Shown: positions 1-10,538, counted from the first letter of the stretch. The stretch is 64,000 nucleotides of DNA from Vibrio comitans (GCA_024346835.1 AP024866.1:124001-188000), one strand, 5' to 3'. Numbers and translations are program-made. Notes: generated from the letters alone by a model not told the origin.

Positions 1-64
1 CAACGTATTGTTGAAAGAGATTCGCTCGCTAGGTATCAACATCGAGCTAGAAGACGAAGAGTAA
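1..64 (+). CDS. rpoB: RNA polymerase beta subunit, C-terminal fragment
   Basis: Only the last 20 codons are present, read in the frame starting at base 2 and ending with TAA at 62-64. The peptide ends LGINIELEDEE, which matches the C-terminus of bacterial RpoB (LGINIELE-acidic tail). The gene is cut by the window edge. It lies 86 bp upstream of rpoC on the same strand, as in the standard rplJL-rpoBC operon, which supports the call although so little is visible. Confidence 0.93.
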   Translation, partial: NVLLKEIRSLGINIELEDEE

Positions 65-99
65 TCCCTTTCTTTTAAAGAAATGTGGTTATTGGTAAG

Positions 100-127
100 A
101 AGGTGCTCACCGGCAGGTGAGCTCCTT
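100..127 (+). promoter_or_regulatory. Hairpin in the rpoB-rpoC intercistronic gap
   Basis: Arms GCTCACC and GGTGAGC enclose the loop GGCA. The stem is extended by AAGG/CCTT after one T-T mismatch and is followed by a short T run. It sits just before the rpoC ribosome-binding site (AGGAG at about 140). The U-tract is too weak for efficient termination within an essential operon, so a processing or partial-attenuation element is more likely. The function is inferred from structure only. Confidence 0.5.
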
Positions 128-150
128 TTAACTCCTTACAGGAGCTGATC

Positions 151-3100
151 GTGAAAGACTTATTAAACTTTCTAAAAGCACAGCATAAGACTGAAGAATT
201 TGATGCAATCAAAATCGGTCTATCTTCACCAGACATGATTCGTTCATGGTCTTTTGGTGAAGTTAAAAAGCCTGAGACAATCAACTATCGTACGTTCAAG
301 CCTGAGCGCGATGGTCTGTTCTGTGCACGTATCTTTGGCCCAGTTAAAGATTACGAATGTCTATGTGGCAAATACAAGCGTCTGAAGCACCGCGGAGTTA
401 TCTGTGAGAAGTGTGGCGTAGAAGTTACACAAACTAAAGTTCGCCGTGACCGCATGGGCCACATCGAGCTAGCGTCGCCTGTAGCGCACATTTGGTTCCT
501 AAAATCACTACCGTCTCGTATCGGTCTACTAATGGATATCCCACTGCGTGATATCGAACGCGTTCTTTACTTCGAAATGTACGTAGTAACAGAAGCGGGT
601 ATGACTGATCTAGAAAAAGGTCAGATGCTTACTGAAGAAGAGTATCTAGACAAACTAGAAGAGTGGGGTGACGAGTTCACTGCTAAGATGGGTGCAGAAG
701 CGATCAAAGATCTGCTTTCTACCATGGATCTTGTGCAAGAAGCTGAACTAATGCGCGAAGAGTTAGAAACAACTAATTCTGAAACTAAGCGTAAGAAAGT
801 TACTAAGCGCTTGAAGTTGGTTGAAGCATTCGTAGCATCAGGTAACAACCCTGAGTGGATGATTCTGACTGTACTTCCAGTTCTTCCGCCAGATCTACGT
901 CCTCTAGTACCACTAGATGGCGGTCGCTTTGCGACTTCTGATCTGAACGACCTATACCGTCGTGTTATCAACCGTAACAACCGTTTGAAGCGTCTACTAG
1001 AGCTATCTGCTCCGGACATCATCGTACGTAACGAAAAACGTATGCTGCAAGAGTCTGTTGATGCGCTTCTAGATAACGGTCGTCGCGGTCGTGCCATTAC
1101 AGGCTCTAACAAGCGTCCTCTGAAATCTCTTGCTGATATGATCAAGGGTAAACAAGGTCGTTTCCGTCAGAACCTTCTTGGTAAGCGTGTAGACTACTCT
1201 GGCCGTTCTGTAATCACAGTAGGTCCATACCTTCGTCTGCACCAGTGTGGTCTTCCTAAGAAGATGGCACTTGAGCTATTCAAGCCATTCATCTACAGCA
1301 AGCTTGAGCTTCGTGGTCTAGCGACAACGATCAAAGCGGCTAAGAAAATGGTAGAGCGTGAAGAAGCGGTAGTTTGGGATATCCTAGACGAAGTTATTCG
1401 CGAACACCCAGTACTATTGAACCGTGCACCTACACTTCACCGTCTAGGTATCCAAGCGTTCGAACCAGTACTAATCGAAGGTAAAGCGATTCAGCTACAC
1501 CCACTTGTGTGTGCAGCGTACAACGCCGACTTCGATGGTGACCAGATGGCGGTACACGTACCTCTAACTCTGGAAGCTCAGCTTGAAGCACGTACACTGA
1601 TGATGTCGACAAACAACATTCTGTCGCCAGCGTCAGGTGATCCTATCATCGTACCTTCTCAGGACGTTGTATTGGGTCTTTACTACATGACTCGTGACAA
1701 GATCAACGTGAAAGGTGAAGGCATGTACCTTGCTGGCCCAGAAGAGGCTGAGAAGGCATACCGCACTAAGAGCGCTGAACTTCACGCACGTGTAAAAGTT
1801 CGTATTACTGAAACCATCAAAGATGAAGACGGTAATAGCACGACAGAAACTAAGATGGTAGACACTACTGTCGGTCGTGCAATGCTATGGCAGATCGTTC
1901 CATCGGGCCTACCGTTTGAACTAGTAAACCAGAAGCTAGGCAAGAAGCAGATTTCTAAGCTTCTAGATGAGGCTTACCGTAAGCTTGGTCTTAAAGACAC
2001 TGTTATCTTCGCTGACCAAATCATGTACACAGGTTTTGCTTACGCGGCACTATCTGGCGTATCTGTTGGTATCGACGATATGGTTGTTCCTCAAGCTAAG
2101 TACGATGAGATCGAATCAGCTGAAGAAGAAGTACGTGAAATCCAAGACCAGTACCAATCAGGTCTGGTAACAGCGGGTGAGCGTTACAACAAAGTTATCG
2201 ATATCTGGGCGTCTACGAACGACCGCGTTGCGAAAGCGATGATGGATAACCTATCTTCTGAAACTGTGGTTAACCGTGACGGTGAAGAAGAACAACAAGA
2301 GTCGTTTAACAGCATCTACATGATGGCTGACTCCGGTGCTCGTGGTTCTGCTGCTCAGATTCGTCAGCTTGCTGGTATGCGTGGTCTGATGGCACGTCCA
2401 GATGGTTCAATCATCGAGACGCCAATCACAGCGAACTTTAAAGAAGGTCTAAACGTACTTCAGTACTTTATCTCAACGCACGGTGCTCGTAAGGGTCTTG
2501 CGGATACAGCACTGAAAACAGCGAACTCTGGTTACCTAACGCGTCGTCTAGTAGACGTTGCTCAGGACGTAGTAGTTCACGAACATGACTGTGGCACTCA
2601 TGAAGGCGTTGAAATGATGCCTCATATCGAAGGTGGTGACGTTAAAGTTGCACTTTCTGAGCTAGCTCTAGGTCGTGTTGTAGCTGAAGATGTTATTAAG
2701 CCTGGTACTGAAGAAGTACTGATCCCACGTAATACTCTAATTGATGAGAAGTGGTGTCAGATCATGGAAGAAAACTCTGTAGACAGCATGAAAGTGCGCT
2801 CAGTAGTTACCTGTGATGCAGACTTCGGTTGTTGTGCACTGTGTTACGGTCGTGACCTAGCACGTGGTCACCTAGTGAACCAAGGTGAAGCAGTAGGTGT
2901 TATCGCTGCTCAGTCTATCGGTGAACCAGGTACACAGCTTACCATGCGTACGTTCCACATCGGTGGTGCGGCATCGACAGCGGCTGCTGAAAACAGCATC
3001 CAGACTAAGAACGACGGTACACCTTTCCTTCACAATGCTAAGTACGTTGTGAACAAAGAAGGCAAGCTTGTAATCACTTCTCGTGCGTCTGAACTAACCA

Positions 3101-4359
3101 TCGTTGATGAGTTGGGTCGTACAAAAGAGAAGCACAAACTTCCTTACGGTACAGTTCTTAACATTAAAGAAAGCGATCTTGAATCAGCGAAGCTAGATTC
3201 TGGCTTTGTAATTGCAAACTGGGAAGCGCACACACTGCCAATCATCACTGAAGTGGCAGGTAGCATCCAGTACGTTGACATGATTGATGGCGTAACAGTT
3301 TCTCGTCAAACAGATGACCTTACAGGTCTATCTTCAAGCGAAGTAACTGACCCTGCAGCACGTCCTGCTGCTGGTAAAGACATGCGTCCAGCTATCAAAC
3401 TTGTTGATGCGAAAGGTAACGATGTAATGATCCCTGGTACTGATATGCCAGCTCAATACTTCCTACCTGGTAAAGCGATTGTAAACATCGAAGATGGCGC
3501 TGAAGTAGGCGTTGGTGACACTCTTGCACGTATCCCTCAGAAATCTGGCGGAAACAAAGATATCACCGGTGGTCTACCACGCGTTGCTGACTTGTTTGAA
3601 GCTCGTAAGCCTAAAGAGCCTGCGATCCTTGCTGAGCACACAGGTACTGTGTCGTTCGGTAAAGAAACGAAAGGTAAGCGTCGTCTAGTAATCACTCGTG
3701 AAGGCGGAGACGCTTACGAAGAGATGATTCCTAAGCATCGCCAGCTGAACGTATTCGAAGGTGAGAAGGTTGAGCGCGGTGATGTAATCGCCGACGGTCC
3801 TGAGACTCCGCATGATATCCTACGTCTACGTGGCATCCATGCTATGACTCAGTACATCGCTAACGAAGTACAAGAAGTTTACCGACTACAGGGCGTTAAG
3901 ATTAACGATAAGCACATTGAGACTATCGTTCGTCAAATGCTACGTAAGTGTACTATTACACACGCTGGTGACTCTGAGTTCCTACCTGGCGAGCAAGTGG
4001 AATACTCACAAGTTAAGATTGCTAACCGTGCACTAGAAGCAGAAGGTAAAGAGCCAGCAGGCTTTGAGCGTGAGCTACTAGGTATCACTAAAGCATCTCT
4101 AGCAACTGAGTCGTTCATCTCTGCGGCATCGTTCCAGGAGACAACTCGCGTACTAACAGAAGCTGCTGTTTCTGGTAAGCGTGATGAGCTTCGTGGTCTG
4201 AAAGAAAACGTAATCGTGGGTCGTCTGATCCCAGCGGGTACAGGTTTCGCTTACCACCAAAACCGTCAAGCTAGCCGTGAAGAGCAAGCTGGTCCATCTG
4301 CTGAACAAGCAACGGACAACTTGGCTGCACTTCTAAACGCAGGTTTCTCTGACGAGTAA
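151..4359 (+). CDS. rpoC: DNA-directed RNA polymerase beta' subunit
   Basis: Largest subunit of core RNA polymerase. The 1402 aa are close to the roughly 1407 aa of the enterobacterial protein and collinear throughout. The N-terminal zinc site has the CxC...CxxC pattern (C70, C72, C85, C88). The catalytic magnesium motif NADFDGDQM has its aspartates at 460, 462 and 464, and the second cysteine cluster ([11 protein letters not shown]) is present around residues 890-900. The trigger-loop region ([13 protein letters not shown]) is intact. The start is GTG preceded by AGGAG, a start codon also used by E. coli rpoC. It is co-transcribed with rpoB and ends at a strong terminator. Confidence 0.99.
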   Translation: MKDLLNFLKAQHKTEEFDAIKIGLSSPDMIRSWSFGEVKKPETINYRTFKPERDGLFCARIFGPVKDYECLCGKYKRLKHRGVICEKCGVEVTQTKVRRDRMGHIELASPVAHIWFLKSLPSRIGLLMDIPLRDIERVLYFEMYVVTEAGMTDLEKGQMLTEEEYLDKLEEWGDEFTAKMGAEAIKDLLSTMDLVQEAELMREELETTNSETKRKKVTKRLKLVEAFVASGNNPEWMILTVLPVLPPDLRPLVPLDGGRFATSDLNDLYRRVINRNNRLKRLLELSAPDIIVRNEKRMLQESVDALLDNGRRGRAITGSNKRPLKSLADMIKGKQGRFRQNLLGKRVDYSGRSVITVGPYLRLHQCGLPKKMALELFKPFIYSKLELRGLATTIKAAKKMVEREEAVVWDILDEVIREHPVLLNRAPTLHRLGIQAFEPVLIEGKAIQLHPLVCAAYNADFDGDQMAVHVPLTLEAQLEARTLMMSTNNILSPASGDPIIVPSQDVVLGLYYMTRDKINVKGEGMYLAGPEEAEKAYRTKSAELHARVKVRITETIKDEDGNSTTETKMVDTTVGRAMLWQIVPSGLPFELVNQKLGKKQISKLLDEAYRKLGLKDTVIFADQIMYTGFAYAALSGVSVGIDDMVVPQAKYDEIESAEEEVREIQDQYQSGLVTAGERYNKVIDIWASTNDRVAKAMMDNLSSETVVNRDGEEEQQESFNSIYMMADSGARGSAAQIRQLAGMRGLMARPDGSIIETPITANFKEGLNVLQYFISTHGARKGLADTALKTANSGYLTRRLVDVAQDVVVHEHDCGTHEGVEMMPHIEGGDVKVALSELALGRVVAEDVIKPGTEEVLIPRNTLIDEKWCQIMEENSVDSMKVRSVVTCDADFGCCALCYGRDLARGHLVNQGEAVGVIAAQSIGEPGTQLTMRTFHIGGAASTAAAENSIQTKNDGTPFLHNAKYVVNKEGKLVITSRASELTIVDELGRTKEKHKLPYGTVLNIKESDLESAKLDSGFVIANWEAHTLPIITEVAGSIQYVDMIDGVTVSRQTDDLTGLSSSEVTDPAARPAAGKDMRPAIKLVDAKGNDVMIPGTDMPAQYFLPGKAIVNIEDGAEVGVGDTLARIPQKSGGNKDITGGLPRVADLFEARKPKEPAILAEHTGTVSFGKETKGKRRLVITREGGDAYEEMIPKHRQLNVFEGEKVERGDVIADGPETPHDILRLRGIHAMTQYIANEVQEVYRLQGVKINDKHIETIVRQMLRKCTITHAGDSEFLPGEQVEYSQVKIANRALEAEGKEPAGFERELLGITKASLATESFISAASFQETTRVLTEAAVSGKRDELRGLKENVIVGRLIPAGTGFAYHQNRQASREEQAGPSAEQATDNLAALLNAGFSDE

Positions 4360-4380
4360 TCGAGCTGTATAGCTGATAGC

Positions 4381-4407
4381 AAAAAGGCACCCTAGGGTGC
4401 CTTTTTT
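4381..4407 (+). terminator. rpoBC operon terminator
   Basis: Perfect stem AAGGCACC / GGTGCCTT around CTAG, followed by a T run, 21 bp after the rpoC stop. The preceding A run could also let it work on the minus strand for rsd. Confidence 0.92.
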
Positions 4408-4471
4408 AATATCTGTAGATTACGAATTTTTCAGAAAGCCAGTCACTTGTGAGAATATTTTAATCGAGAAA

Positions 4472-4500
4472 ACCTAGAAAGCTGTCGAGGCTCCCTAGGT
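4472..4500 (-). terminator. Possible rsd terminator
   Basis: On the minus strand ACCTAG pairs with CTAGGT and an inner AGC with GCT across a 2x2 internal loop, followed by a short TTTC. It lies just past the rsd stop codon. The U-tract is weak, so confidence is low. Confidence 0.4.
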
Positions 4501-4520
4501 AATATACAGAGCGCAGTTAG

Positions 4521-5009
4521 CTAAGCGCCAGGAGGCATTGCTAAGCTATCGGCAATCAATTGAATTAGCTTATCTTCTACTTCAAAGCGAAGCTCTAGGA
4601 CTTCTCCGACTTTAGACATGTCGCTTTCAAATGATTCGAGTTCCTCGTCTTCACCAATTTCTGCATATTTATCAGTAAAGCTGAGAAGCGGTTCAGTTGT
4701 GAGCACAATCTTCGCGTAAGTTTGGCTGATCTCTTCTGTGGTTTGAAAACCCGTGGAGTTCCACTTATCCATTACCATGTCATAGATCTTAAAGTGACCT
4801 TCAGAAATATAATCTACAAGATGTTGAGAGAAATTTTGAAGCTCATCTTTAGTGGGCAGCGTGATGACGTTGGATGGAGATGAAGAAGGTTGCAATGCTG
4901 CTAGTTTTACATATTCGACAAGCAATGCTTGGCGCGTCTCTAGCCAATGGTCAATGACTTCACTAGAGCCACCCCATTCTTGTTGTACTTGTTTGAATTT
5001 CTTTAGCAT
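4521..5009 (-). CDS. rsd: Anti-sigma-70 factor Rsd
   Basis: Rsd binds region 4 of the housekeeping sigma factor and sequesters it in stationary phase. The 162-aa product has the family's all-helical pattern with conserved stretches near the N-terminus (VIDHWLETRQALLVEYVKL), in the middle (LVDYISEGHFKIYDM) and near the end (LELRFEVEDKLIQL). I chose the ATG at 5009 because GAGG lies 8 nt upstream and the product then starts ML as E. coli Rsd does; an in-frame ATG 6 nt earlier has poorer spacing. It is divergent from nudC, the conserved neighbourhood in gammaproteobacteria. Confidence 0.93.
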   Translation of the reverse strand: MLKKFKQVQQEWGGSSEVIDHWLETRQALLVEYVKLAALQPSSSPSNVITLPTKDELQNFSQHLVDYISEGHFKIYDMVMDKWNSTGFQTTEEISQTYAKIVLTTEPLLSFTDKYAEIGEDEELESFESDMSKVGEVLELRFEVEDKLIQLIADSLAMPPGA

Positions 5010-5187
5010 GACCATGTCCTCATGATCCTTTACCGGTCAGGTAAAGCTCTCGAACACAACGAGAGGGTTCCATATTAATAGCAAAATTGTGTGTTATACC
5101 AATAGCTTTGAATCAATTCGTCTATACGACTGGTATAGATTTAGATTGCCAGTAAAATGGTAGAACTGCAAGCAAAGAGATAACGGG

Positions 5188-5979
5188 ATGTTAAAAAAAA
5201 GTAAACATCAAGCGGTTGGCTATTGGTTAGTGGTCAATGGTAGCGATGTATGGTTGAAAGATGACCAACTGCCTTTTGGCAGAGCTGATGATGTAGGCCA
5301 AGGGTTTTCATTGCCAACTGAGAGTGCCATTGAAATTGGACGCTATGAAGGACATCCAGTGTACTGGTTGAATGATTCAGATGTTGAAGCCTCGTTATCT
5401 ATGGTCTCTTTGCGCGAGCTGTTACATCTAGCAGACGACTTATTCTTGCTGGTAAGCAAAGCGGTACAATATGGCCATATGACGCAAACGATGCGTTTCT
5501 GCGGCCAGTGTGGGGGGAGAAACAGCCTCAATCACAACCAACTGGCCATGCAGTGTCAGCAATGCCGAACTTTGCATTATCCGCGTATTTTTCCGTGCAT
5601 TATTGTAGCTGTTCGCAAAGAATCGCAGATACTTCTCGCACAGCATCCAAGGCATAAAGGAAATATGTATACCGTTATTGCCGGATTCCTTGAGGTTGGT
5701 GAAACATTAGAGCAGTGTGTCGCGCGAGAAGTAAAAGAAGAGACGGGTATTGATGTGCAAAACATCCGCTACTTTGGAAGTCAGCCGTGGGCGTTCCCAA
5801 GTAGTATGATGATGGGTTTTTTAGCCGATTATAAAGAGGGCGATATTAAGCCTGATTACACAGAATTAAGTGATGCAAAGTGGTTTAACATCGATGCATT
5901 ACCTGAAGTGGCTCCAGAAGGAACCATCGCGAGGGCTTTGATTCAATCAACCGTAGATTCTATATCCTCAGAACAGTAG
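5188..5979 (+). CDS. nudC: NAD-capped RNA hydrolase / NADH pyrophosphatase NudC
   Basis: Nudix hydrolase that splits NAD(H) and removes NAD caps from RNA. The 263 aa compare with about 257 in E. coli. A zinc ribbon (CGQCGG...CQQC, around residues 98-120) precedes the Nudix box [20 protein letters not shown], which satisfies GX5EX7REUXEEXGU when followed by TG. Downstream is SQPWAFPSS, the NAD-specificity signature (usually SQPWPFPxS) with Ala replacing one Pro. The upstream 172-bp gap is shared with divergent rsd. No plus-strand terminator is visible after it. Confidence 0.95.
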   Translation: MLKKSKHQAVGYWLVVNGSDVWLKDDQLPFGRADDVGQGFSLPTESAIEIGRYEGHPVYWLNDSDVEASLSMVSLRELLHLADDLFLLVSKAVQYGHMTQTMRFCGQCGGRNSLNHNQLAMQCQQCRTLHYPRIFPCIIVAVRKESQILLAQHPRHKGNMYTVIAGFLEVGETLEQCVAREVKEETGIDVQNIRYFGSQPWAFPSSMMMGFLADYKEGDIKPDYTELSDAKWFNIDALPEVAPEGTIARALIQSTVDSISSEQ

Positions 5980-5981
5980 GC

Positions 5982-6008
5982 AAAAAAATACCCTCCACAA
6001 GTGGAGGG
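5982..6008 (-). terminator. Orphan minus-strand terminator after the candidate small RNA
   Basis: The stem 5991-6008 is perfect (8 bp, 2-nt loop). Its T tract occurs only on the minus strand (A run at 5982-5988 on plus), so nudC transcripts would not end here by the intrinsic mechanism. Confidence 0.75.
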
Positions 6009-6070
6009 CAACGGTAAACTGTTATGAGCAAGCGCTGCTCTTATTCTAGATTGTTGTATTCTTCGCTAGA
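5982..6070 (-). ncRNA. Candidate small RNA between nudC and hemE
   Basis: The minus strand carries a self-contained unit with no ORF. The predicted RNA of about 90 nt folds into three local stems: TCTAG/CTAGA near the 5' end, GAGCA/TGCTC in the middle, and an 8-bp terminator stem CCCTCCAC/GTGGAGGG followed by TATTTTTTT. The terminator points leftwards although both flanking genes are on the plus strand, so it serves no known gene. A plausible sigma-70 promoter lies immediately upstream. I do not recognise it as any named RNA. This rests on sequence pattern only. Confidence 0.5.
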
Positions 6071-6076
6071 GAACAA

Positions 6077-6106
6077 ATTATTAACATGTGGTTGCAAACT
6101 GAGCAA
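6077..6106 (-). promoter_or_regulatory. Possible promoter of the candidate small RNA
   Basis: Minus-strand -35 TTGCTC (6101-6106) and -10 AATAAT (6077-6082, five of six consensus bases) are separated by 18 bp. The expected start point is near 6070. The -35 is weak. Confidence 0.4.
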
Positions 6107-6222
6107 AGGATTTCCTTTGTCTAAGTGTGCAGAACATGATCAACCGCTCAATCCTCAAATATTGCCAATAAGTAAAAAGTGTTAAGATAGCGCTTTCGTA
6201 GTAAGGGACTAAGACCTAGAAA

Positions 6223-7290
6223 ATGACTGAATTAAAAAATGATCGCTACCTGCGTGCTTTATTGAAGCAACCTGTTGATTACACGCCTGTATGGATGATG
6301 CGTCAAGCAGGTCGCTACCTGCCAGAATACCGTGCAACAAGGTCTGTTGCCGGAGACTTTATGTCCCTGTGCAAAAATGCTGAACTTGCTTCTGAAGTGA
6401 CTTTACAACCGCTGCGTCGTTTTCCTTTAGATGCCGCGATTCTATTCTCTGACATCCTTACCATCCCAGATGCTATGGGGCTAGGTTTGTACTTTGAAGC
6501 AGGCGAGGGGCCTAAGTTTGAGCGTCCGATCACCTGCAAAGCAGATGTAGAGAAGATCGGTCTGCCTGATCCTGAAGGTGAATTGCAGTATGTAATGAAT
6601 GCGGTTCGTCAGATTCGTAAAGATCTACAAGGTGAAGTGCCTCTGATTGGTTTCTCTGGAAGCCCTTGGACATTGGCGACTTACATGGTCGAAGGCGGAA
6701 GCTCTAAAGCATTCACTAAGATCAAAAAGATGATGTACGCAGAGCCTGCGACATTGCATCTACTGTTAGATAAGTTAGCAGATAGCGTGATTGAGTACTT
6801 AAACGCTCAAATCAAGGCTGGAGCGCAGTCTGTGATGGTCTTTGATACTTGGGGTGGCGTATTGACCCCTCGCGACTACAACGAGTTCTCATTGCGTTAC
6901 ATGCACAAGATTGTGGATGGTTTGATTCGTGAAAATGAGGGCCGTCGTGTGCCAGTGACCTTATTCACTAAGAATGGTGGCATGTGGTTAGAGTCTATTG
7001 CTGCAACTGGCTGTGATGCTGTTGGTCTTGATTGGACCATTAATATTGCCGATGCAAAGAAGCGTATTGGTGACAAGGTTGCTCTGCAAGGCAACATGGA
7101 TCCATCAATGCTCTATGCACAACCAGAGCGCATCCGCCAAGAAGTTGGGACAATTCTTGAAGGCTTTGGTGAAGGAGGTACAGGCCATGTGTTTAACTTG
7201 GGTCATGGTATTCACCTAGACGTACCACCTGAAAACGCAGGTGTGTTTGTTGAAGCAGTGCATGAGCTATCCAAGCCATACCACAAATAA
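6223..7290 (+). CDS. hemE: Uroporphyrinogen decarboxylase
   Basis: Decarboxylates the four acetate side chains of uroporphyrinogen III to give coproporphyrinogen III in cytosolic haem synthesis. The 355 aa match the family length. Both family signatures are present: [16 protein letters not shown] near residue 22, with the substrate-binding arginines, and [16 protein letters not shown] around residue 145. The catalytic-region Asp lies in AILFSDIL. The start ATG has only a poor Shine-Dalgarno sequence. It follows nudC as in E. coli and ends at a strong bidirectional terminator. Confidence 0.98.
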   Translation: MTELKNDRYLRALLKQPVDYTPVWMMRQAGRYLPEYRATRSVAGDFMSLCKNAELASEVTLQPLRRFPLDAAILFSDILTIPDAMGLGLYFEAGEGPKFERPITCKADVEKIGLPDPEGELQYVMNAVRQIRKDLQGEVPLIGFSGSPWTLATYMVEGGSSKAFTKIKKMMYAEPATLHLLLDKLADSVIEYLNAQIKAGAQSVMVFDTWGGVLTPRDYNEFSLRYMHKIVDGLIRENEGRRVPVTLFTKNGGMWLESIAATGCDAVGLDWTINIADAKKRIGDKVALQGNMDPSMLYAQPERIRQEVGTILEGFGEGGTGHVFNLGHGIHLDVPPENAGVFVEAVHELSKPYHK

Positions 7291-7292
7291 CT

Positions 7293-7320
7293 AAAAAGCC
7301 CCTCAACTGAGGGGCTTTTT
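7293..7320. terminator. Bidirectional terminator between hemE and the acyltransferase gene
   Basis: Stem AAAGCCCCTCA / TGAGGGGCTTT with A and T runs on either side, located between two converging genes. Confidence 0.9.
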
Positions 7321-7340
7321 GCATCTAGGGCTGGTGGTGT

Positions 7341-8288
7341 TTAGTTTTGATAACGACAGCCTTTAGGCAAGCTTTTATCTTTCATTGTCTTGTAGCGTTT
7401 GTGCAGCCACATCCATTGATCAAGCTTTCGGAGAATCGCTTTTTCTAGAGCTCGGTTCATGTAGGTTGCACCCGCTTCGAGATCGTCTTTCGGGAAGTTC
7501 TCATGAATCGGGTTATCGAAGTACAGCTCCCATTTCCCATCAGTGTCACGAAAGCCCGTCATGGGAATAATGGCGCAGTCGGTCATTTTCACCAGGATAT
7601 TGGCTCCGGTTACTGTGCAAGCATCTTCAATGGCAAAGAAGGGCACAAATACTGACTTATTCGGGCCGTAATCGTGGTCTCCCAAATAGAAAAGGCGCTC
7701 ACCGCTTTTCAGAGTACGGATCATCTCTTTGAGGTTTTTACGGTCGATAACCTTATTGCCATTGTGTGTGCGGCCCCAGTACTGAATAAAATCGTACGCA
7801 GGATTTGAATGTGGGCGGTAGACGCCGTGGCCAGGGTACCCTAAAACGGCAAAGGCACGCGCACTCACTTCAAGGTTGAGGGCATGAGGGTGGCAAACTA
7901 ACACACCTCTCTTCTGTGCGGCAAAAGCTTTGATTGGCTCTGCATTATGCACCTTAAGATGGCGCTTCAGCCTCCACGTAGGCCAAAACCAAGTGATGCC
8001 TGTTTCAAACAGAGCGAAGCCTGTGTTCTTGAAGTTCTCGATTACAGTGCGCTGTATCTCGTCCTGAGGCATAGTAGGAAAAGCTAGCTCAAGGTTTCTA
8101 TGAGCTACTTTTACTCGACTCTTTGCAAACGGCATCGCCATTCTTCCTAAGCTTCGGCCTAATAACAACTGGGCACGAAAAGGAAGAACATTAACCAGCA
8201 GAGCTAAAAGCCCAAACCCAAACCATACACCCCAGTATTTAGGGTGCAGAAGCGCGATGCTAAAGGTGGGACCGTCGTATTTACTCAT
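7341..8288 (-). CDS. lpxN: Lipid A late acyltransferase (LpxL/LpxM family), downstream copy
   Basis: Inner-membrane enzyme that adds a secondary acyl chain to Kdo2-lipid A. The 315-aa product has an N-terminal hydrophobic segment (WFGFGLLALLVNVLP) and the family HX4E catalytic motif (HALNLE), followed by the RFFYLGDHDYG-like block (RLFYLGDHDYG) and QWMWLHKRYKT near the end. I place the start at the ATG at 8288, with AAAGGA 6 nt upstream, rather than a TTG 75 nt further out. It is a close paralogue of the next gene upstream. By analogy with the V. cholerae pair behind slmA it may be the hydroxylaurate transferase LpxN; that assignment comes from gene order, not sequence. Confidence 0.75.
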   Translation of the reverse strand: MSKYDGPTFSIALLHPKYWGVWFGFGLLALLVNVLPFRAQLLLGRSLGRMAMPFAKSRVKVAHRNLELAFPTMPQDEIQRTVIENFKNTGFALFETGITWFWPTWRLKRHLKVHNAEPIKAFAAQKRGVLVCHPHALNLEVSARAFAVLGYPGHGVYRPHSNPAYDFIQYWGRTHNGNKVIDRKNLKEMIRTLKSGERLFYLGDHDYGPNKSVFVPFFAIEDACTVTGANILVKMTDCAIIPMTGFRDTDGKWELYFDNPIHENFPKDDLEAGATYMNRALEKAILRKLDQWMWLHKRYKTMKDKSLPKGCRYQN

Positions 8289-8473
8289 AAATTCCTTTAA
8301 AGCTGATTTGTTAGTTACTAGATTTACCGATCCAATAAGCCACGGAATTATGGGCAAATTCAAATGGAGTAGTATGAATCATCACTAATAGCGAGGCATT
8401 GTAAGTGAAGCCTAATGTGCTCACTACCAGTGATTGTGCAGCTCTTAAATACGATTAATACATTGAGCTTGTG

Positions 8474-9421
8474 TTATTTCTTGTATCGATAGCCTTTCGG
8501 TAGGCTTTCATCTTTCATTGTCTTGTAACGCTTGTGTACCCACATCCATTGATCAACTTGACGTAAGATGACTTGCTCGTAAGCTTGATTCATTAACGTA
8601 GCACCCGCTTCAAGATCTTTCTTGGGGAAACCTTCATGAATTGAATCTGCAAGGTTCAATTCATAGTGCCCCTTGTCGTCTCTAAAGCCTGTTACAGGGA
8701 TCATGGCGCAATTGGTTAGACTGAATAGCATATTGGCTCCAGTCGTTGTACAAGCGTCTTTTACAGCAAAGAAGGGGACGAATACAGACTTATTTCGACC
8801 ATAGTCATGATCGCCTAAGTAAAATAGACGTTCGCCACGCTTTAGTACACGAATCATCTCTTTTACATTCTTGCGGTCGACTAGGGTATTGCCGTTGTGA
8901 GTCCTTCCCCAATATTGGATAAAGTCATAGGCGGGATTGTTATTTGGACGATATACGCCGCTACCTGGATAGCCTAATACAGCAAAAGCGCGGGCACTGA
9001 TTTCTAGGTTTAAAGTATGCGGGTGACACAGCAGTACACCACGCCCTTCATCTTCAAAATCAATTGCTTGCTGCAAGTTAACCGTGCGTATGCGGCGCTT
9101 GAGTCGCCAAGTTGGCCAGAACCAAGTTATGCCCATTTCAATAAAGGCGAGCCCAGTATTCTTTATATTCTCTTCTACAATACGCTCAACATCTTCAGCC
9201 GTTTTGTCTGGAAAGGCGAGTTCAATATTACGCCTTGCAACCTTAACTCGGCTTTTTGCCAGTTTGCTTGAGTATTTACCAAACGCGCGTCCCAATTTAT
9301 AAAGAACGGCATAAGGAAGCAGATTTACAAGTAGGGCTAAAACACCAAAACTAATCCAAACACCCCAGTATTTAGGGTGGAGCAATTTGAATGAAAACTT
9401 AGGCGGAGCGTATTTATTCAT
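8474..9421 (-). CDS. lpxL: Lipid A late acyltransferase (LpxL family), upstream copy
   Basis: Second acyltransferase of 315 aa, the same length as its neighbour and very similar over its whole length (shared LLHPKYWGVW, VYRP.NNPAYDFIQYW and SLPKG.RY ends). It has the HX4E catalytic motif (HTLNLE) and an N-terminal membrane segment. The ATG at 9421 is preceded by GAGG and lies 17 bp after the slmA stop, so the two are probably co-transcribed; the in-frame TTG at 9469 would overlap slmA. By position it corresponds to LpxL of V. cholerae, the first late acyltransferase. Paralogue assignment is inferred. Confidence 0.78.
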   Translation of the reverse strand: MNKYAPPKFSFKLLHPKYWGVWISFGVLALLVNLLPYAVLYKLGRAFGKYSSKLAKSRVKVARRNIELAFPDKTAEDVERIVEENIKNTGLAFIEMGITWFWPTWRLKRRIRTVNLQQAIDFEDEGRGVLLCHPHTLNLEISARAFAVLGYPGSGVYRPNNNPAYDFIQYWGRTHNGNTLVDRKNVKEMIRVLKRGERLFYLGDHDYGRNKSVFVPFFAVKDACTTTGANMLFSLTNCAMIPVTGFRDDKGHYELNLADSIHEGFPKKDLEAGATLMNQAYEQVILRQVDQWMWVHKRYKTMKDESLPKGYRYKK

Positions 9422-9438
9422 GATCCTCTTCCAGGATA

Positions 9439-10029
9439 TTAAGCTAGTTGCTGACTTAACAGTGTCCAATACTCGTCAAAATCAGCGGATGGTTTAATTT
9501 CAAAGTCACTGCGTACAAAGCGATTTAAGCGACCCTCAACGTAACTGAGCACGATAGCAGCTAGGACTTTCTCATCCACAGCAAAGCCTTTGCCTTCGCG
9601 CAGCATTCTTTCTCTTAGAATTTGCTTAAGTTGGCTTTCGATTTTACCAAAAAGCTGGTTGATGCGTTCTCTAAGTCTTTCATTTTCAAACATTAGCGCA
9701 TGACCGGAAAGGATGCGAGAGAGACCCTTGTTATGCTCGGCAAAAAGAAGAATGAATCGCAGCACTTCATGCAATCGATTCATGGTGTCCTTTTCTTGGT
9801 CCATGATCTGGTTAATACGAGCTAAAACTGATTGTTCTATAAACTCGATTAACCCTTCAAACATGCGAGCTTTACTTGGGAAGTGTCGATAGAGAGCTGC
9901 CTCTGATACGCCCACTTGTTGCGCTAATTTAGCAGTAGTAATTCTGGAAGTACCATCGCTGGATTCCAACATCAAAGCAAGTGCTTGTAAAATCTCGTCG
10001 CGACGATTTGAACTACGTTTGCCTGTCAT
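9439..10029 (-). CDS. slmA: Nucleoid occlusion factor SlmA (TetR family)
   Basis: DNA-bound inhibitor of FtsZ assembly that keeps the division ring off the nucleoid. The 196 aa align with E. coli SlmA (198 aa). The N-terminal TetR helix-turn-helix reads [21 protein letters not shown] (residues about 30-50), followed by FPSKARMF and the conserved GHALMFE and RFVRSDF segments of the C-terminal FtsZ-binding domain. It sits in a coaBC-dut-slmA-lpxL order; the dut-slmA linkage is conserved in gammaproteobacteria. Confidence 0.96.
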   Translation of the reverse strand: MTGKRSSNRRDEILQALALMLESSDGTSRITTAKLAQQVGVSEAALYRHFPSKARMFEGLIEFIEQSVLARINQIMDQEKDTMNRLHEVLRFILLFAEHNKGLSRILSGHALMFENERLRERINQLFGKIESQLKQILRERMLREGKGFAVDEKVLAAIVLSYVEGRLNRFVRSDFEIKPSADFDEYWTLLSQQLA

Positions 10030-10082
10030 TAATCACGTCCTTTTTCTGTCTATTCTTTGACTGTAGTAATTACGTTAGGGTG

Positions 10083-10538
10083 TTAGTTTTTACCAGAATG
10101 ACCAAAGCCACCTTCACCTCTATTAGAGGCATCAAAGTCTTCAACCAAGTTAAACTCGGCCTGTACCACAGGAACAAAAACTAACTGAGCGATGCGATCC
10201 CCTGGTTCTATGGTAAAGGTATCTTGTCCACGGTTCCAAACAGAGACCATCAATTGCCCTTGGTAGTCTGAATCAATTAAGCCAACGAGGTTGCCCAATA
10301 CTATGCCGTGTTTATGTCCAAGACCTGAACGAGGCAGAATAGTCGCCGCTAGGCTTGGGTCGCCTATATGAATCGCTAGTCCAGTCGGCACAAGGTGGGT
10401 TTGGCCTGGGGTGACAATTAAAGCCTCATCTAGGCAGGCGCGAAGGTCTAAACCTGCTGAGCCTTCAGTAGCGTATTGAGGTAATGGGAATTGCTTGCCA
10501 ATACGAGAGTCTAGGATCTTTAAATCGATTTTTTTCAT
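10083..10538 (-). CDS. dut: dUTP diphosphatase
   Basis: Hydrolyses dUTP to dUMP, which keeps uracil out of DNA and feeds thymidylate synthesis. At 151 aa it is one residue shorter than the E. coli trimeric enzyme. All five dUTPase motifs are visible, including AGLDLRA (I), [10 protein letters not shown] (II), [11 protein letters not shown] with the catalytic Asp (III), and the C-terminal glycine-rich motif [11 protein letters not shown] (V). It starts 10 bp after coaBC ends, so the two are surely one transcription unit. Confidence 0.98.
   Translation of the reverse strand: MKKIDLKILDSRIGKQFPLPQYATEGSAGLDLRACLDEALIVTPGQTHLVPTGLAIHIGDPSLAATILPRSGLGHKHGIVLGNLVGLIDSDYQGQLMVSVWNRGQDTFTIEPGDRIAQLVFVPVVQAEFNLVEDFDASNRGEGGFGHSGKN

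Noticed and set aside
8289..8363. N-terminal extension of the downstream acyltransferase from a TTG codon
   Set aside because: The ATG at 8288 has a good AAAGGA site and aligns with its paralogue; the extension does not align with anything.
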